A stretch of 64,000 bases of DNA. Source: Chitinophagaceae bacterium PMP191F. GTDB taxonomy: Bacteria > Bacteroidota > Bacteroidia > Chitinophagales > Chitinophagaceae. Shown piece after piece: positions 37,137 through 48,342 of this stretch; the first letter of the stretch is position 1; every line of letters begins with the position of its first letter. A program made the translations under genes and the position numbers. Location of the stretch: positions 310,001-374,000 of the forward strand of contig LGYU01000010.1 in NCBI GenBank assembly GCA_001302245.1, written 5' to 3'. Under the pieces are notes generated by a model. That model did no database searches and had not been told where the DNA came from. It worked only from the letters and a program-made list of their open reading frames with translations.

Positions 37137-38060
37137 TTACTTTCTGCAGGCTTTCCTCGCCTCCCTCCACTTCACCATTTTTTCGAAGAGGAAAATACCC
37201 ACGGCAGCGCAGGTAATACCGGCCAGTACATCCAGCACATAATGATGACTGGTATACACGGCTGCAAACCAGATACCGGCGGTAATGATGGCAAATACAA
37301 TATTGAACCAGCCCAGGCGACTTTTGATACCATAATACAACACAATAGCAGGATAGGCAGAATGCAGCGAAGGCATGGCTGCAAATACATTGGAGCCTTT
37401 GGCGTATAATGATTTGAAGATGGTTACACCAAAATAATCATCAAAACGATGTAACCCGGCCGTGTTGCCCGGAGTACCCTGTATAAAATCAAAGCCATGT
37501 TCTTGTACATACCAGGGCGGCGCAGCAGGATAAATATAATACACTACAAAACCCAGCAGGTTTACAAAAAGGAATGTAAGACAGAACAGGTAGAACATTT
37601 TCCGGTTCTTGTAAAACAGAAAGGCTGCAAACAATAAAGGTACCGGCACCCAACAGAGGTAAAATGCTCCTGTAAGCACATCCAGGAACGATGAAGTATG
37701 TTGCAGCCACCATTCATTAGGCGTTAACACTGCACCATTTGCGGCATGTATACCAAAAATGCTTTTCTCCGCATTGTACAGGTCCTGTATGTGTACAGCG
37801 TTGTACCTGTAATTGGGAAAAGCCTTCATGTAATCGTAAATGATCCAGTAAATAATAAAAATGGAAAATCCTACTATGAATGACCTGGTTGCCTGCGATG
37901 CGTAATACAGGATATTGAACAATATTACCAGGAACAGTTGTTCCGGTTTAAATCCTATCAGCAGGTAAGAAAGCAACAGGTATGCTACCGAAATAGCAGA
38001 GGTAACCAGTAGATCTTTTTTTGTAAACAGGCTAGTGGTTTGCGGGCTGTCTGGTTTCAT
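37137..38060 (-). CDS. PAP2 superfamily enzyme, Aur1-like; candidate inositol phosphorylceramide synthase
   Basis: 307 residues, about six membrane helices. It has the motifs of the Aur1/IPC synthase branch of PAP2: YPAAPPWYVQEHG with GTPGNTAGLHRFD downstream (about 177-207), MPSLHSAYP (229-237; catalytic H233) and TSHHYVLDVLAG (270-281; H272/H273, D277). In fungi this branch transfers phosphoinositol from PI to ceramide. Here the gene ends a run encoding ceramide synthesis, inositol phosphate synthesis and PI synthesis, so IPC synthase is a strong inference; a plain lipid phosphatase is the alternative. Its start overlaps the hydroxylase gene by 29 bases. Confidence 0.82.
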   Translation of the reverse strand: MKPDSPQTTSLFTKKDLLVTSAISVAYLLLSYLLIGFKPEQLFLVILFNILYYASQATRSFIVGFSIFIIYWIIYDYMKAFPNYRYNAVHIQDLYNAEKSIFGIHAANGAVLTPNEWWLQHTSSFLDVLTGAFYLCWVPVPLLFAAFLFYKNRKMFYLFCLTFLFVNLLGFVVYYIYPAAPPWYVQEHGFDFIQGTPGNTAGLHRFDDYFGVTIFKSLYAKGSNVFAAMPSLHSAYPAIVLYYGIKSRLGWFNIVFAIITAGIWFAAVYTSHHYVLDVLAGITCAAVGIFLFEKMVKWREARKACRK

Positions 38061-38682
38061 TCTTCTTCTTTGGAAAATCCGAACCTAAAATAATATCCCA
38101 TAACGCAGAACTTACGCCATATCCTTTTGTACTGTCATCGTAATGATGCAGCATGTGGTGCTGCTTGATCTTTTTCCAGAACGTACTTTTAAAATTGTAG
38201 TGATGCATAGCATAATGCATCATATCATAAATAAGATAGCCAATCAGGAAACCCGGAAAAAATGCGTACAGGTATGCCTTATTGGGAAAAATAAAATAAA
38301 ACAGAAAATAAAATGCCACAGCCAGCGGAATACTGGCAGAAGGCGGCATTACAAGCCGTTTACGGTCTTTGGGATAATCGTGGTGCACACCATGAAAAAT
38401 AAAATGCAACCGTAGCCCCCATTTTGATTTGGGTTCAAAATGGAATATATACCGGTGCAGGAAATATTCTGTAATGGTCCAGATAAAAAGACCCAGGAAA
38501 AGAAATCCTGCAAACGGCAGGATACCGATATCGTTTCTGAACGATAATACCGAGAACACAATGATCACAGGTACGTAAATGTATAATGGTACGGTGAAAT
38601 GCACTTTTGACAGCGCTTCCATCCAGCCACTCTTAAACATCCTGATCGATTCGGATGAGTTGGATATATAATTCTTTTTCAT
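38032..38682 (-). CDS. FA2H/Scs7-like sphingolipid fatty acid hydroxylase
   Basis: 216-residue integral membrane di-metal hydroxylase. The histidine pattern is complete and spaced as in fatty acid 2-hydroxylases: H76/H81 (LHRYIFH), H97/H100/H101 (HGVHH), H156/H160 (MMHYAMHH) and H176/H179/H180 (HHMLHH). Four to five membrane helices. By position in the sphingolipid locus it probably hydroxylates the ceramide acyl chain or long-chain base, but the hydroxylation site is inferred. It lacks the cytochrome b5 domain of yeast Scs7. The preceding 89-base gap contains only degenerate sequence. Confidence 0.85.
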   Translation of the reverse strand: MKKNYISNSSESIRMFKSGWMEALSKVHFTVPLYIYVPVIIVFSVLSFRNDIGILPFAGFLFLGLFIWTITEYFLHRYIFHFEPKSKWGLRLHFIFHGVHHDYPKDRKRLVMPPSASIPLAVAFYFLFYFIFPNKAYLYAFFPGFLIGYLIYDMMHYAMHHYNFKSTFWKKIKQHHMLHHYDDSTKGYGVSSALWDIILGSDFPKKKNETRQPANH

Positions 38683-38771
38683 TCAATTCTTTTTTTGCTA
38701 AACGCAGAACGCCCTGAAACCTGTCCCACCTGAATCTTTTACCTTGCACCCTAACCCTTGTGTCTTACTCC

Positions 38772-39347
38772 TTACACTTTCATCTTCTCCATCACTTCCT
38801 CGCCCGAAGCAGGATCGGCACCGTGCAATTCTACATGCTCTATATTGGGTGACCAGAAAGACCCTCCTTCCTTGATCTTGATATAAATGCGGTTGAGTAT
38901 TACCCATTTTTTATTGACCTGTGCATACACATGAAACTTCTGATCTGCCCCTTTCATGAGATACATGGAGTATTTTTTGTATGATACAAAATGCAACTCA
39001 TATTTATCGGTAGCTATTTTTTTAGCATTGACACCGTATGCAAATTTACGCTGAATAAAACTTAATTCTGCTCGTTGCCCTTGTTCGCCGTAGCGTATCC
39101 AGAATACATGCACAGGGTTAGTCGTATCTACAGCACCATTATCGTACCGCAGTTCGCATACAATAGTATTGCTGTTGGGTGTACGCTGCAGGTAAAACAA
39201 CTGGGCTGGGTTTCCGGCAGGTACAGGAAAAATGGGATCCTGTGCTTTTGCAGCATTACCCATTGATAAAACCAGCAATAACAATACCGTTAACACTTTC
39301 AGGCCAGTTAAATTACCTGCCTTCCTTTTCCAAAGCTTTCTTTGCAT
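38772..39347 (-). CDS. DUF4833 family secreted protein
   Basis: 191 residues with an N-terminal export signal (LKVLTVLLLLVLSMGNAAKAQ) and a beta-rich DUF4833 domain (about 45-185), including NPVHVFWIRYGEQGQRAELSFIQR and WVILNRIYIKIKEGG. Predicted periplasmic. No known function; its place between the CDP-alcohol phosphotransferase and the hydroxylase suggests a role in handling or transporting inositol lipids (inference). The start overlaps the preceding gene by 35 bases, so it is tightly coupled; a later internal start cannot be excluded. Confidence 0.78.
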   Translation of the reverse strand: MQRKLWKRKAGNLTGLKVLTVLLLLVLSMGNAAKAQDPIFPVPAGNPAQLFYLQRTPNSNTIVCELRYDNGAVDTTNPVHVFWIRYGEQGQRAELSFIQRKFAYGVNAKKIATDKYELHFVSYKKYSMYLMKGADQKFHVYAQVNKKWVILNRIYIKIKEGGSFWSPNIEHVELHGADPASGEEVMEKMKV

Positions 39348-40035
39348 CTGTCAATCTTTTGATAGCCGTTATATTTGTTAATACTGCCATCACTGTAAGC
39401 GGTATGGTAAATACAGACATTGTTTCAAATACATGAAAAGGTATTCCCGGCACAAAAATCTTGTAATCACCACCAATAAAATAAGCTGTTATACCACAGG
39501 CCATTGCAGCTACACCGGTCAGTATTACCCTTTCAGGCCGCTGCATCAGTCCGCCTTTGTTTTGAATTCCCAGTCCTTCGCTGCGTGCACGCGTATAGCT
39601 CACCATCATGGAGCCGATCAATGCAATAAACGCAAACAATGAGCTTAAAAAATAATGATGCGCTACCAGGTAATAACAGATCCCCAGGAACATCACCATT
39701 TCACTGTACCTGTCCAGCACCGAATCGTACAGGGCCCCAAAGGTAGAACTCATATTTCCCAATCTTGCTACCTGTCCGTCCAGCATATCGAACAGACCGG
39801 CAAATAATATCAGTCCACCGGCCCAGCCTACGTATGATAGTTCACCACGGTTGCCTTCCTCAGCCCCGATGATAAAAATAACCGCCACCCCAATGTTCAG
39901 TATCAATCCGATAGTAGTTACCACGTTGGGGGTAAATCCTATTTTTATCAACCCTTTCACGAAAGGATTGATAACTGTATAAATGCTTTGTTGTAATTGG
40001 TCGCGTAATAACTTTTTAGGCATAACCTTATCCAT
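39313..40035 (-). CDS. CDP-alcohol phosphatidyltransferase; candidate phosphatidylinositol-phosphate synthase
   Basis: 240-residue, six-helix membrane enzyme that condenses CDP-diacylglycerol with an alcohol. The family signature DG-x2-AR-x8-G-x3-D-x3-D is intact (starting DGQVAR). Because myo-inositol-phosphate synthase and a PgpA-type phosphatase lie in the same operon, the acceptor is probably inositol-1-phosphate, giving phosphatidylinositol phosphate, as described for inositol-lipid clusters in gut Bacteroides. Its ATG overlaps the DUF5686 stop by one base (TGATG). Confidence 0.85.
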   Translation of the reverse strand: MDKVMPKKLLRDQLQQSIYTVINPFVKGLIKIGFTPNVVTTIGLILNIGVAVIFIIGAEEGNRGELSYVGWAGGLILFAGLFDMLDGQVARLGNMSSTFGALYDSVLDRYSEMVMFLGICYYLVAHHYFLSSLFAFIALIGSMMVSYTRARSEGLGIQNKGGLMQRPERVILTGVAAMACGITAYFIGGDYKIFVPGIPFHVFETMSVFTIPLTVMAVLTNITAIKRLTDAKKALEKEGR

Positions 40036-42587
40036 CAGAAATCAAATTTAACCCTTGTTCTGATACCCCACTCCGCTACATTCGGATTATCGAGATAGGT
40101 CAACCTCTTTACAAGATCAACACGTATCAGTTTAAAAATGTTGGCAATACCCACACTTACTTCTACATACGGCTCTCTCTGCAGGGTAAAGGTAGTAGGC
40201 ATACCGGTAGCCGTATCGGAAGGAAAACGCATAGCGCCCGCGTTGAATGCCGGATTATTTTCCGGCCGCACACTTCCGTACAGTACTTTAGCGCTTGCTA
40301 CTTCACGCAGCTTCAGCTTTTTCAATAAAGGGATCTTATTAAAAATGAATCCGTTGAAATAGTAATCGGTGTTCAGACTTACATATTTATCACTCACAAA
40401 CTCCATGAAATTCATCAGGTTATACGAGTTCAACTGGTAAGCGTACGTTTGGTTGGCCCTGTGAATGGTTAACAACGGGTAAGGAATCTTGCCGAATATA
40501 TAACCACCCTCTGCCACTACATCAGCATACCCGAACTGCGACAGGTAAAAACGTTTGAAAATATTGACATTCAGGTTGTGGTAATTGTATTCACCATTCA
40601 TCAACCCTTTGATACCCGCTATATACCTGAATTTGAAAATGGGATACTGGTTGAACAAAGGAATACGGTATACCTTTCCCTGGTAAAATTGCTCGTGCGG
40701 AGCCCAGCGGAACTCTGCCGACAACTCAGAAGTGGTAATGGCAGGCACATTTGTCAAACTGCTGCCCAGCGGTTTCTGAAACAGAACAGTACCCGCAGGT
40801 TGTTGTTTCCAGTTCTTGAACCCGAACGTGTATGAAAGGTTTTTACCAAACTCTCGGGTATATTCTACTTTAAAAATGTCGTTGTACAACCATTTATCAT
40901 TGTTACCACGCTTGAATGATAGCAGGAAATTGTCTTCCTGTACAAACTGCAATTCCTGGCCCGGAATCTTGGTATCGTGCTGAAAACTTACACGCAGGTA
41001 ATTGAGCGGGTATGAGTAAATGGATTTGTGATTGAATGAGTAGGTACCAGCCACATAATATTTCCACTTCTGGTCTTTAAAGCCATAGGCAGCATAATTT
41101 TCGAAATAGATGTTCTTGTTGAATTTGGGCGTGGTACGTCCGCCAAGTCGTAAACGAAAACCTTCCACAGGGTTGAAGCTGTAGAATGCGTTTACCGGGC
41201 CTACTTCATAACCACCAAATGATTTATAACCAGCCAGTAAAAGGGTTGCGATGTCCATAAAGCGACGGAACGAACGCATTTTCTGCAGGCTGTCTATATT
41301 GGTATATACTTTTGTTTCGGTTTCGGTAAGCGGTTGATGCCGGTTGGTTACCCAGAAACTGTCTGAAGGATTTTCAGCATTCAGGGCCATTACTTCCGAC
41401 TTGCCACTGTATATACTGTCAGGAGCCGGCTGATTGATCAGGAAGTTTTTGAATGATACGGTGCGTTCACCCATAATACCGCCGGAAGCTCCTTTGGTAA
41501 AGGCAAATTCTGCCAGCATGTTGCTCATGATCACGTGAAAACGGCCATCGGATCCTTTTTCAAAATCCTGGTTGATGCGCAGCTCACGCGTCCAGTTGAT
41601 GTTGGCATTTTTACTGATGGTCATATTGATCTTCTGCACGCCGTAATTGCCATCCAGTGTAATGAACATGGTACCACGGAATACCAGGTCATTGGTATTG
41701 CGGGGCGTAAAGTACATTCTTATCAGTTTCACACCATCCAGCTCTGTTGTATCGCGGATATAGAACCTGTAAAAGGTTGGAGCCATATCGGCAATAGGAC
41801 TTAAAAACTGGTTCGTAAGAATGGTGATATTGTTCTGGTAAATATCAATATTTGAATACATTTTGTTGAGGTAGGTACTGATACCGTTGTTATCAACAAA
41901 ATCGCCAAAGTTCACTTTCTTCTGACCGAGAATGATCGTTTTTTCCTTCTCAGGGCTTTTCCTGAAATATTTTTGTGAAAGGGTTTCTTCGAGGTATACA
42001 GGCAGCAGGGCTTTCCCTTCTACCTTGGTAGTGTCCTGATTCTCCAGTATGAATTTGTAGTTTTTCAATAACCGGTTGTTCATCAGCTTTTCGGGCTTGT
42101 TGGTTAGTGAAAACTCCATTTTTTCGTACTGCTGGTACTGTACATAATCGTACGAGGTAACACGATTACTGCTTTTGTGCTCAATTACCTTGCGGATAAG
42201 CTCTACAGCGGGGTTGTCTTTGTTCCTGTATTTACCACGTTTGTTGGTGGTCACCACCACTTCTTTCATTTCTTCCAGTTCCAGTTCTATATTCAGCTCC
42301 TGTTCTTTTCCGAATATTACCGTGCGACTTACTTTTTTATAACCGGTGTAAGAAAATTCAAGTGTGGTCCATTTGGGATTGGAAGTTTCAATATAAAAGC
42401 TTCCATCCGCATCGCTCAGTGATCCTTTTCCGCCTTTGAACACAACGCTTACAAACTGTAAAGGCTGTTGTGTTACAGCATCTCTTATAAAGCCTTTTAC
42501 CCGCGTCTGTGCACTTGCCGTAAAACCGGCTGTGCACAGTATCAGTACCGTTATAATAATGCCATATCTGCTACAAACCGTCTTCAT
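40035..42587 (-). CDS. DUF5686 outer-membrane protein with CarboxypepD_reg domain
   Basis: 850 residues. A signal peptide (1-about 27) is followed by a carboxypeptidase-regulatory-like domain (about 28-110; VKGFIRDAVTQQPLQFVSVV) and a long DUF5686 region whose aromatic-rich alternating strands end in VKFDF, a beta-barrel-type C-terminus. Likely outer-membrane. The family is often found with envelope-lipid genes; a lipid transport role is only a guess here. It sits between GtrA (16 bases) and the CDP-alcohol phosphotransferase (1-base overlap). Confidence 0.85.
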   Translation of the reverse strand: MKTVCSRYGIIITVLILCTAGFTASAQTRVKGFIRDAVTQQPLQFVSVVFKGGKGSLSDADGSFYIETSNPKWTTLEFSYTGYKKVSRTVIFGKEQELNIELELEEMKEVVVTTNKRGKYRNKDNPAVELIRKVIEHKSSNRVTSYDYVQYQQYEKMEFSLTNKPEKLMNNRLLKNYKFILENQDTTKVEGKALLPVYLEETLSQKYFRKSPEKEKTIILGQKKVNFGDFVDNNGISTYLNKMYSNIDIYQNNITILTNQFLSPIADMAPTFYRFYIRDTTELDGVKLIRMYFTPRNTNDLVFRGTMFITLDGNYGVQKINMTISKNANINWTRELRINQDFEKGSDGRFHVIMSNMLAEFAFTKGASGGIMGERTVSFKNFLINQPAPDSIYSGKSEVMALNAENPSDSFWVTNRHQPLTETETKVYTNIDSLQKMRSFRRFMDIATLLLAGYKSFGGYEVGPVNAFYSFNPVEGFRLRLGGRTTPKFNKNIYFENYAAYGFKDQKWKYYVAGTYSFNHKSIYSYPLNYLRVSFQHDTKIPGQELQFVQEDNFLLSFKRGNNDKWLYNDIFKVEYTREFGKNLSYTFGFKNWKQQPAGTVLFQKPLGSSLTNVPAITTSELSAEFRWAPHEQFYQGKVYRIPLFNQYPIFKFRYIAGIKGLMNGEYNYHNLNVNIFKRFYLSQFGYADVVAEGGYIFGKIPYPLLTIHRANQTYAYQLNSYNLMNFMEFVSDKYVSLNTDYYFNGFIFNKIPLLKKLKLREVASAKVLYGSVRPENNPAFNAGAMRFPSDTATGMPTTFTLQREPYVEVSVGIANIFKLIRVDLVKRLTYLDNPNVAEWGIRTRVKFDF

Positions 42588-42603
42588 ATTTATTCTTGCT
42601 TAC

Positions 42604-42984
42604 TTATCTTATATTATGCTTAAAAACATATCTTTTCTGCATGGGATAATTATAACCTACAGCTACTAATACGGATGCGGCAACTTTCGAAATTCTGATA
42701 TCCAGCCCCAGTTGGTTGCTCAACAGGAATACTCCTGTGGTGTTCAGCAACAAATTGCCTGTCCATACAAACAGGTACCTGCGTGCCTGCGCGCGTACAT
42801 CATCATCGCTGGCGGCAAATGTCCAGTGCCTGCCCATGGTAAAGTTGATCACGCCACCTGTTATTGTTCCGCATATACTGCCAATAACAGCATCAAAACC
42901 CCATAGCTTTACCAATAACACCGTTACCAGGTAATCCGTTGCAGAGGCAACCAAAGAGGCAATATTTGCTTTTAAAAAGGTCAT
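42604..42984 (-). CDS. GtrA family membrane protein
   Basis: 126 residues, four membrane helices, with the GtrA pattern (ASATDYLVTVLLV, GGVINFTMGRHWTF, YNYPMQKRYVF). GtrA proteins are thought to flip lipid-linked sugars across the inner membrane. In this operon it could move an inositol-lipid intermediate (inference). Its ATG shares one base with the stop of the PgpA gene (TAATG). Confidence 0.87.
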   Translation of the reverse strand: MTFLKANIASLVASATDYLVTVLLVKLWGFDAVIGSICGTITGGVINFTMGRHWTFAASDDDVRAQARRYLFVWTGNLLLNTTGVFLLSNQLGLDIRISKVAASVLVAVGYNYPMQKRYVFKHNIR

Positions 42985-43433
42985 TATATGTAATGAGCAA
43001 TTAGCCTTAATACCAGGTGGGAATATAAACCGGCCAATACATCATCAGCCATTACTCCCCATCCTTTGGGCAACTGCTCCATCTTTCTGATACCCAGTGG
43101 TTTTACAATATCGAAAAACCTGAATAACACCAGGCCTATCAACGCGTACCTTATTTCATGCGGAAAACACAGCAGTGTTATCATCATACCCGCCCCTTCA
43201 TCTATCACCACTTTATTGCTGTCTTCTCCCCACGCTTGGTGTGCGGCATTGGCTGCCCACACACCGGTAAGCGTTACAATCAGTGCGGCCAATACCTGCC
43301 AGAGACAGGGTATATCCCCGACAGGTATTACGCACCATATTGCGCAATAAGCGATTGCTGCAACGGTACCCGCACCTTTACCTATAAAACCTAAACCAAC
43401 CATCGTTGCAATGAACTGCTGCAATCTCGTCAT
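42984..43433 (-). CDS. PgpA-type phosphatase; candidate phosphatidylinositol-phosphate phosphatase
   Basis: 149-residue PgpA family protein. GFIGKGAGTVA (about 17-27), VIDEGAGMMI (about 76-85) and ADDVLAGLYS are the family motifs. PgpA dephosphorylates phosphatidylglycerophosphate, but paralogues in Bacteroides inositol-lipid clusters act on PI-phosphate. Since the gene lies 2 bases after the inositol phosphate synthase, the latter is my preferred reading. No second PgpA is visible in the window for comparison. Confidence 0.85.
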   Translation of the reverse strand: MTRLQQFIATMVGLGFIGKGAGTVAAIAYCAIWCVIPVGDIPCLWQVLAALIVTLTGVWAANAAHQAWGEDSNKVVIDEGAGMMITLLCFPHEIRYALIGLVLFRFFDIVKPLGIRKMEQLPKGWGVMADDVLAGLYSHLVLRLIAHYI

Positions 43434-43435
43434 CG

Positions 43436-44761
43436 TTATAACGATTCAACCAGTTCCTGGTAATAGTCCAGTCCCAGGTGAGTTATAAGGTCTTCACCCA
43501 TTATGTGGCGAAGTGTATTCTGTAATTTGATCAGTTGTTTAAAGATGTCATGCTCTGCACGCAGTTCGGGCAATGTTTGCGGTGATTTGAAGTAGAATGA
43601 CAACCACTCCTGTATACCGCTCATGCCTGCACGCTGTGCCAGATCCAGGAACAATGCCAGGTCAAGCACAATCGGTGCTGCCAGGATAGAGTCCCTGCAC
43701 AGGAAGTTGATCTTGATCTGCATTGAGTAGCCCAGCCAGCCAAAAATGTCAATGTTATCCCAGCTTTCTTTATTATCACCATGCGGAGGATAATAGTTGA
43801 TCCTGATCTTATGGTACAGATCACCGTACAGTTCAGGATTTACATCAGGCTGCAGAATTTCTTCCAGTACACCCAGTTTGGAAACTTCTTTGGTTCTGAA
43901 ATTATCCGGGTGATCCAGCACATATCCGTCACGGTTACCCAGGATGTTGGTAGAGAACCAACCGCGGATACCCAGGGAACGTGCTGCCAGGCCAGGTGCC
44001 ACGATTGTTTTCATCAGCGTTTGACCAGTTTTAAAATCCTTACCGCCAATAGGTGTATTGGTTTGTTTGGCCAGTTCCATCAACGCTGGAATATCGCAGG
44101 TAAGGTTGGGAGCGCCGTTTGCAAAAGGTACACCCAGTTTGATAGCTGCATAAGCATAGATCATGCTGGGAGAAATGAAGGTATCATTGTCTTTCAGCCC
44201 CTGCTCAAAGCTGGCGATCGTAGCGTGTACAGCTTTTTCTTCAATATATTTTTCGGTAGAACCGCACCATACCATCACCAGGCGGCTGCAGTCATTGTTC
44301 TTTTTAAAGTTCTCAATATCTTCCATCACCTGCTGTGCCAGTTCATATTTGGTAGCAGCTTTCTTTACATTCTCACCATCAAGATTAGTGATATAGCTTT
44401 TATCAAATACGGCCTTCATTGGCTTAATAGATTCCAGCTCAGGTTTAATGGCATGCAGTAAACCTGCTTCCAGCACCTTTGCTTTCATCGCAGCTTCGTA
44501 CACATTGTCTTCATACACATCCCATCCGCCAAACACAACCTGCTCCAGTGAGGCCAAGGGTACAAAGTCTTTTACTTTGGGAAAACGGTTCTCTGTTCTT
44601 TTACCAAGCCTGATACTTCCTGTCTGTGTTAACGAACCTGTTGGTTGCGCCAATCCTTTTTTTACTGCTTCAACACCGGCAATAAAAGTGGTAGCTACCG
44701 CTCCCAGGCCCGGAATAAGAATACCCAACTTTCCTTCGGCGGGCAATACCTGATTGTTCAT
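43436..44761 (-). CDS. myo-inositol-1-phosphate synthase
   Basis: NAD-dependent conversion of glucose-6-phosphate to inositol-3-phosphate (1L-myo-inositol-1-phosphate), the committed step of inositol synthesis. 441 residues, with the Rossmann motif LIPGLGAVATTFIAG at the N-terminus, NGAPNLTCDIP, GGKDFKTGQTLMK and STNILGNRDGYVL as the conserved active-site segments. The 112-base gap before it contains the palindrome GCAACAGTTGTTGC (44838-44851), which may be a local operator or start of a second transcript. Confidence 0.94.
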   Translation of the reverse strand: MNNQVLPAEGKLGILIPGLGAVATTFIAGVEAVKKGLAQPTGSLTQTGSIRLGKRTENRFPKVKDFVPLASLEQVVFGGWDVYEDNVYEAAMKAKVLEAGLLHAIKPELESIKPMKAVFDKSYITNLDGENVKKAATKYELAQQVMEDIENFKKNNDCSRLVMVWCGSTEKYIEEKAVHATIASFEQGLKDNDTFISPSMIYAYAAIKLGVPFANGAPNLTCDIPALMELAKQTNTPIGGKDFKTGQTLMKTIVAPGLAARSLGIRGWFSTNILGNRDGYVLDHPDNFRTKEVSKLGVLEEILQPDVNPELYGDLYHKIRINYYPPHGDNKESWDNIDIFGWLGYSMQIKINFLCRDSILAAPIVLDLALFLDLAQRAGMSGIQEWLSFYFKSPQTLPELRAEHDIFKQLIKLQNTLRHIMGEDLITHLGLDYYQELVESL

Positions 44762-44873
44762 ATTATTCCTTTTATTTGATAAATAATGATTTATATAAAT
44801 AGTACGTTGTCGGTTGTGACACGTACAACAAATACCAGCAACAGTTGTTGCATACAGCGGCTGTTATATATTG

Positions 44874-45860
44874 CTATAACCACCCCTGCTGTTTGTACCA
44901 TTCAACGGTTTCCTTCAATCCGCTTTCCAGGTTGTACCGGGGTTTGAAACCCAGTTCTTGCTGTATTTTTTCAATATTGCAATACCAGTTGGTGGCGGCT
45001 AGTTCGTTCAGCTTTTCTCTGTTCAGTACCGGAACCCTGTTCAAAAAACCATATGTTTTTTCCATAGTTACAGCCAGAGCACGGATCAGGGGCATGGGTA
45101 TGTGAAAACGCAATGTTTTTCTATTGAGTTCTTTTTTGATAAGATTGGCCAGTTCATACCGGTCGTAAGCCCTGCCATCGGTAATATTGTATATGGCATG
45201 CGATACCGGCGAGAACAAAGCATTTACGGTAATGGCGGCCAGGTCTTTTACATATATAAAACTCAGTTGTTGCTGTATTTTGCCAATGTATGGCTCCATA
45301 CCTCTGCCAATTGACTTAAACAGCATGAAAATGTCCTTTTCGCGCGGACCGTACACCGCCGTAGGACGTAATATTATCCAGGGCAATGGAGATGTGGACA
45401 GGCGCTTCTCGGCAAGCAGTTTACTTTTACCATACTGCGTAACGGGCGCAGCAACCGTGGTTTCTGTTATAGCGTCCTGAATGTTGTTAAGCGGACCAAT
45501 AGCCGCCAGGCTGCTCATCATCACAATTTTCTGTACATCCACGCCCGACTGTTCAGCAGCTTTTATAATGTTGTATGTATACTCTGCGTTGATCTCGTTG
45601 TAATCTTCCTGCCGTTTTGCTTTTGTAGCACCTGCGGCATGAATGATGTATTTATAACCTTTTTCCTCAATATCTTTCTTCAAAGAGTCTGCATTAGTAA
45701 AGTCAGGATAGGTAAACTGAATATTATATCCCTGCAAATGCTGAACATTGCTGCTTTTCCGTATTGCGGCATACACTTCCAGGTTCTTTTCCAGGGCTGC
45801 TTCAATAAGGTGAAAACCAACAAAGCCACTGGCTCCTGTTATCAGCACTTTGTCTTTCAT
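44874..45860 (-). CDS. NAD-dependent epimerase/dehydratase family; candidate oxo-ceramide reductase (CerR-like)
   Basis: 328-residue extended SDR. NAD(P)-binding ITGASGFVGFHLIEAA at the N-terminus, MMSSLAAIGP for the serine strand and QYGKSKLLAE with the catalytic YxxxK. In Caulobacter and Bacteroides an epimerase-like SDR next to serine palmitoyltransferase reduces 3-oxo-ceramide; the gene order here is the same, which supports that role. Other sugar-epimerase functions cannot be excluded from motifs alone. Confidence 0.82.
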   Translation of the reverse strand: MKDKVLITGASGFVGFHLIEAALEKNLEVYAAIRKSSNVQHLQGYNIQFTYPDFTNADSLKKDIEEKGYKYIIHAAGATKAKRQEDYNEINAEYTYNIIKAAEQSGVDVQKIVMMSSLAAIGPLNNIQDAITETTVAAPVTQYGKSKLLAEKRLSTSPLPWIILRPTAVYGPREKDIFMLFKSIGRGMEPYIGKIQQQLSFIYVKDLAAITVNALFSPVSHAIYNITDGRAYDRYELANLIKKELNRKTLRFHIPMPLIRALAVTMEKTYGFLNRVPVLNREKLNELAATNWYCNIEKIQQELGFKPRYNLESGLKETVEWYKQQGWL

Positions 45861-45911
45861 GAATATACCATCCTTTTAATCCGGCCATTGATCACATTAG
45901 CTGTATACCGC

Positions 45912-48256
<2,345 letters not shown>

Positions 48257-48263
48257 TTACTAT

Positions 48264-48327
48264 GCTGGAAAGCGTTAACCAGCTTTGGTATATATAAAAA
48301 CATGCCTGTAACACCTTTTTATATACC
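48264..48327 (-). promoter_or_regulatory. structured leader of the sphingolipid operon
   Basis: In the predicted untranslated leader of spt, GGTATATATAAAAA (48287-48300) faces TTTTTATATACC (48316-48327), a 12-bp pairing with one 2-base bulge. Closer to the gene GCTGG (48264-48268) pairs with CCAGC (48279-48283). It might affect translation or mRNA stability, or include a binding site. Confidence 0.5.
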
Positions 48328-48342
48328 GGGGGTTTCAACATG

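Noticed and set aside
43781-44461. 226-codon plus-strand open frame opposite the inositol phosphate synthase gene
   Set aside because: Antisense to a strongly conserved gene with complete motifs; the translation has no domain-like features, only reverse-strand codon bias.
44838-44851. Palindrome GCAACAGTTGTTGC as a strong operator for the inositol phosphate synthase gene
   Set aside because: Single short palindrome without a second copy or clear promoter; kept only as a note in that gene's entry.
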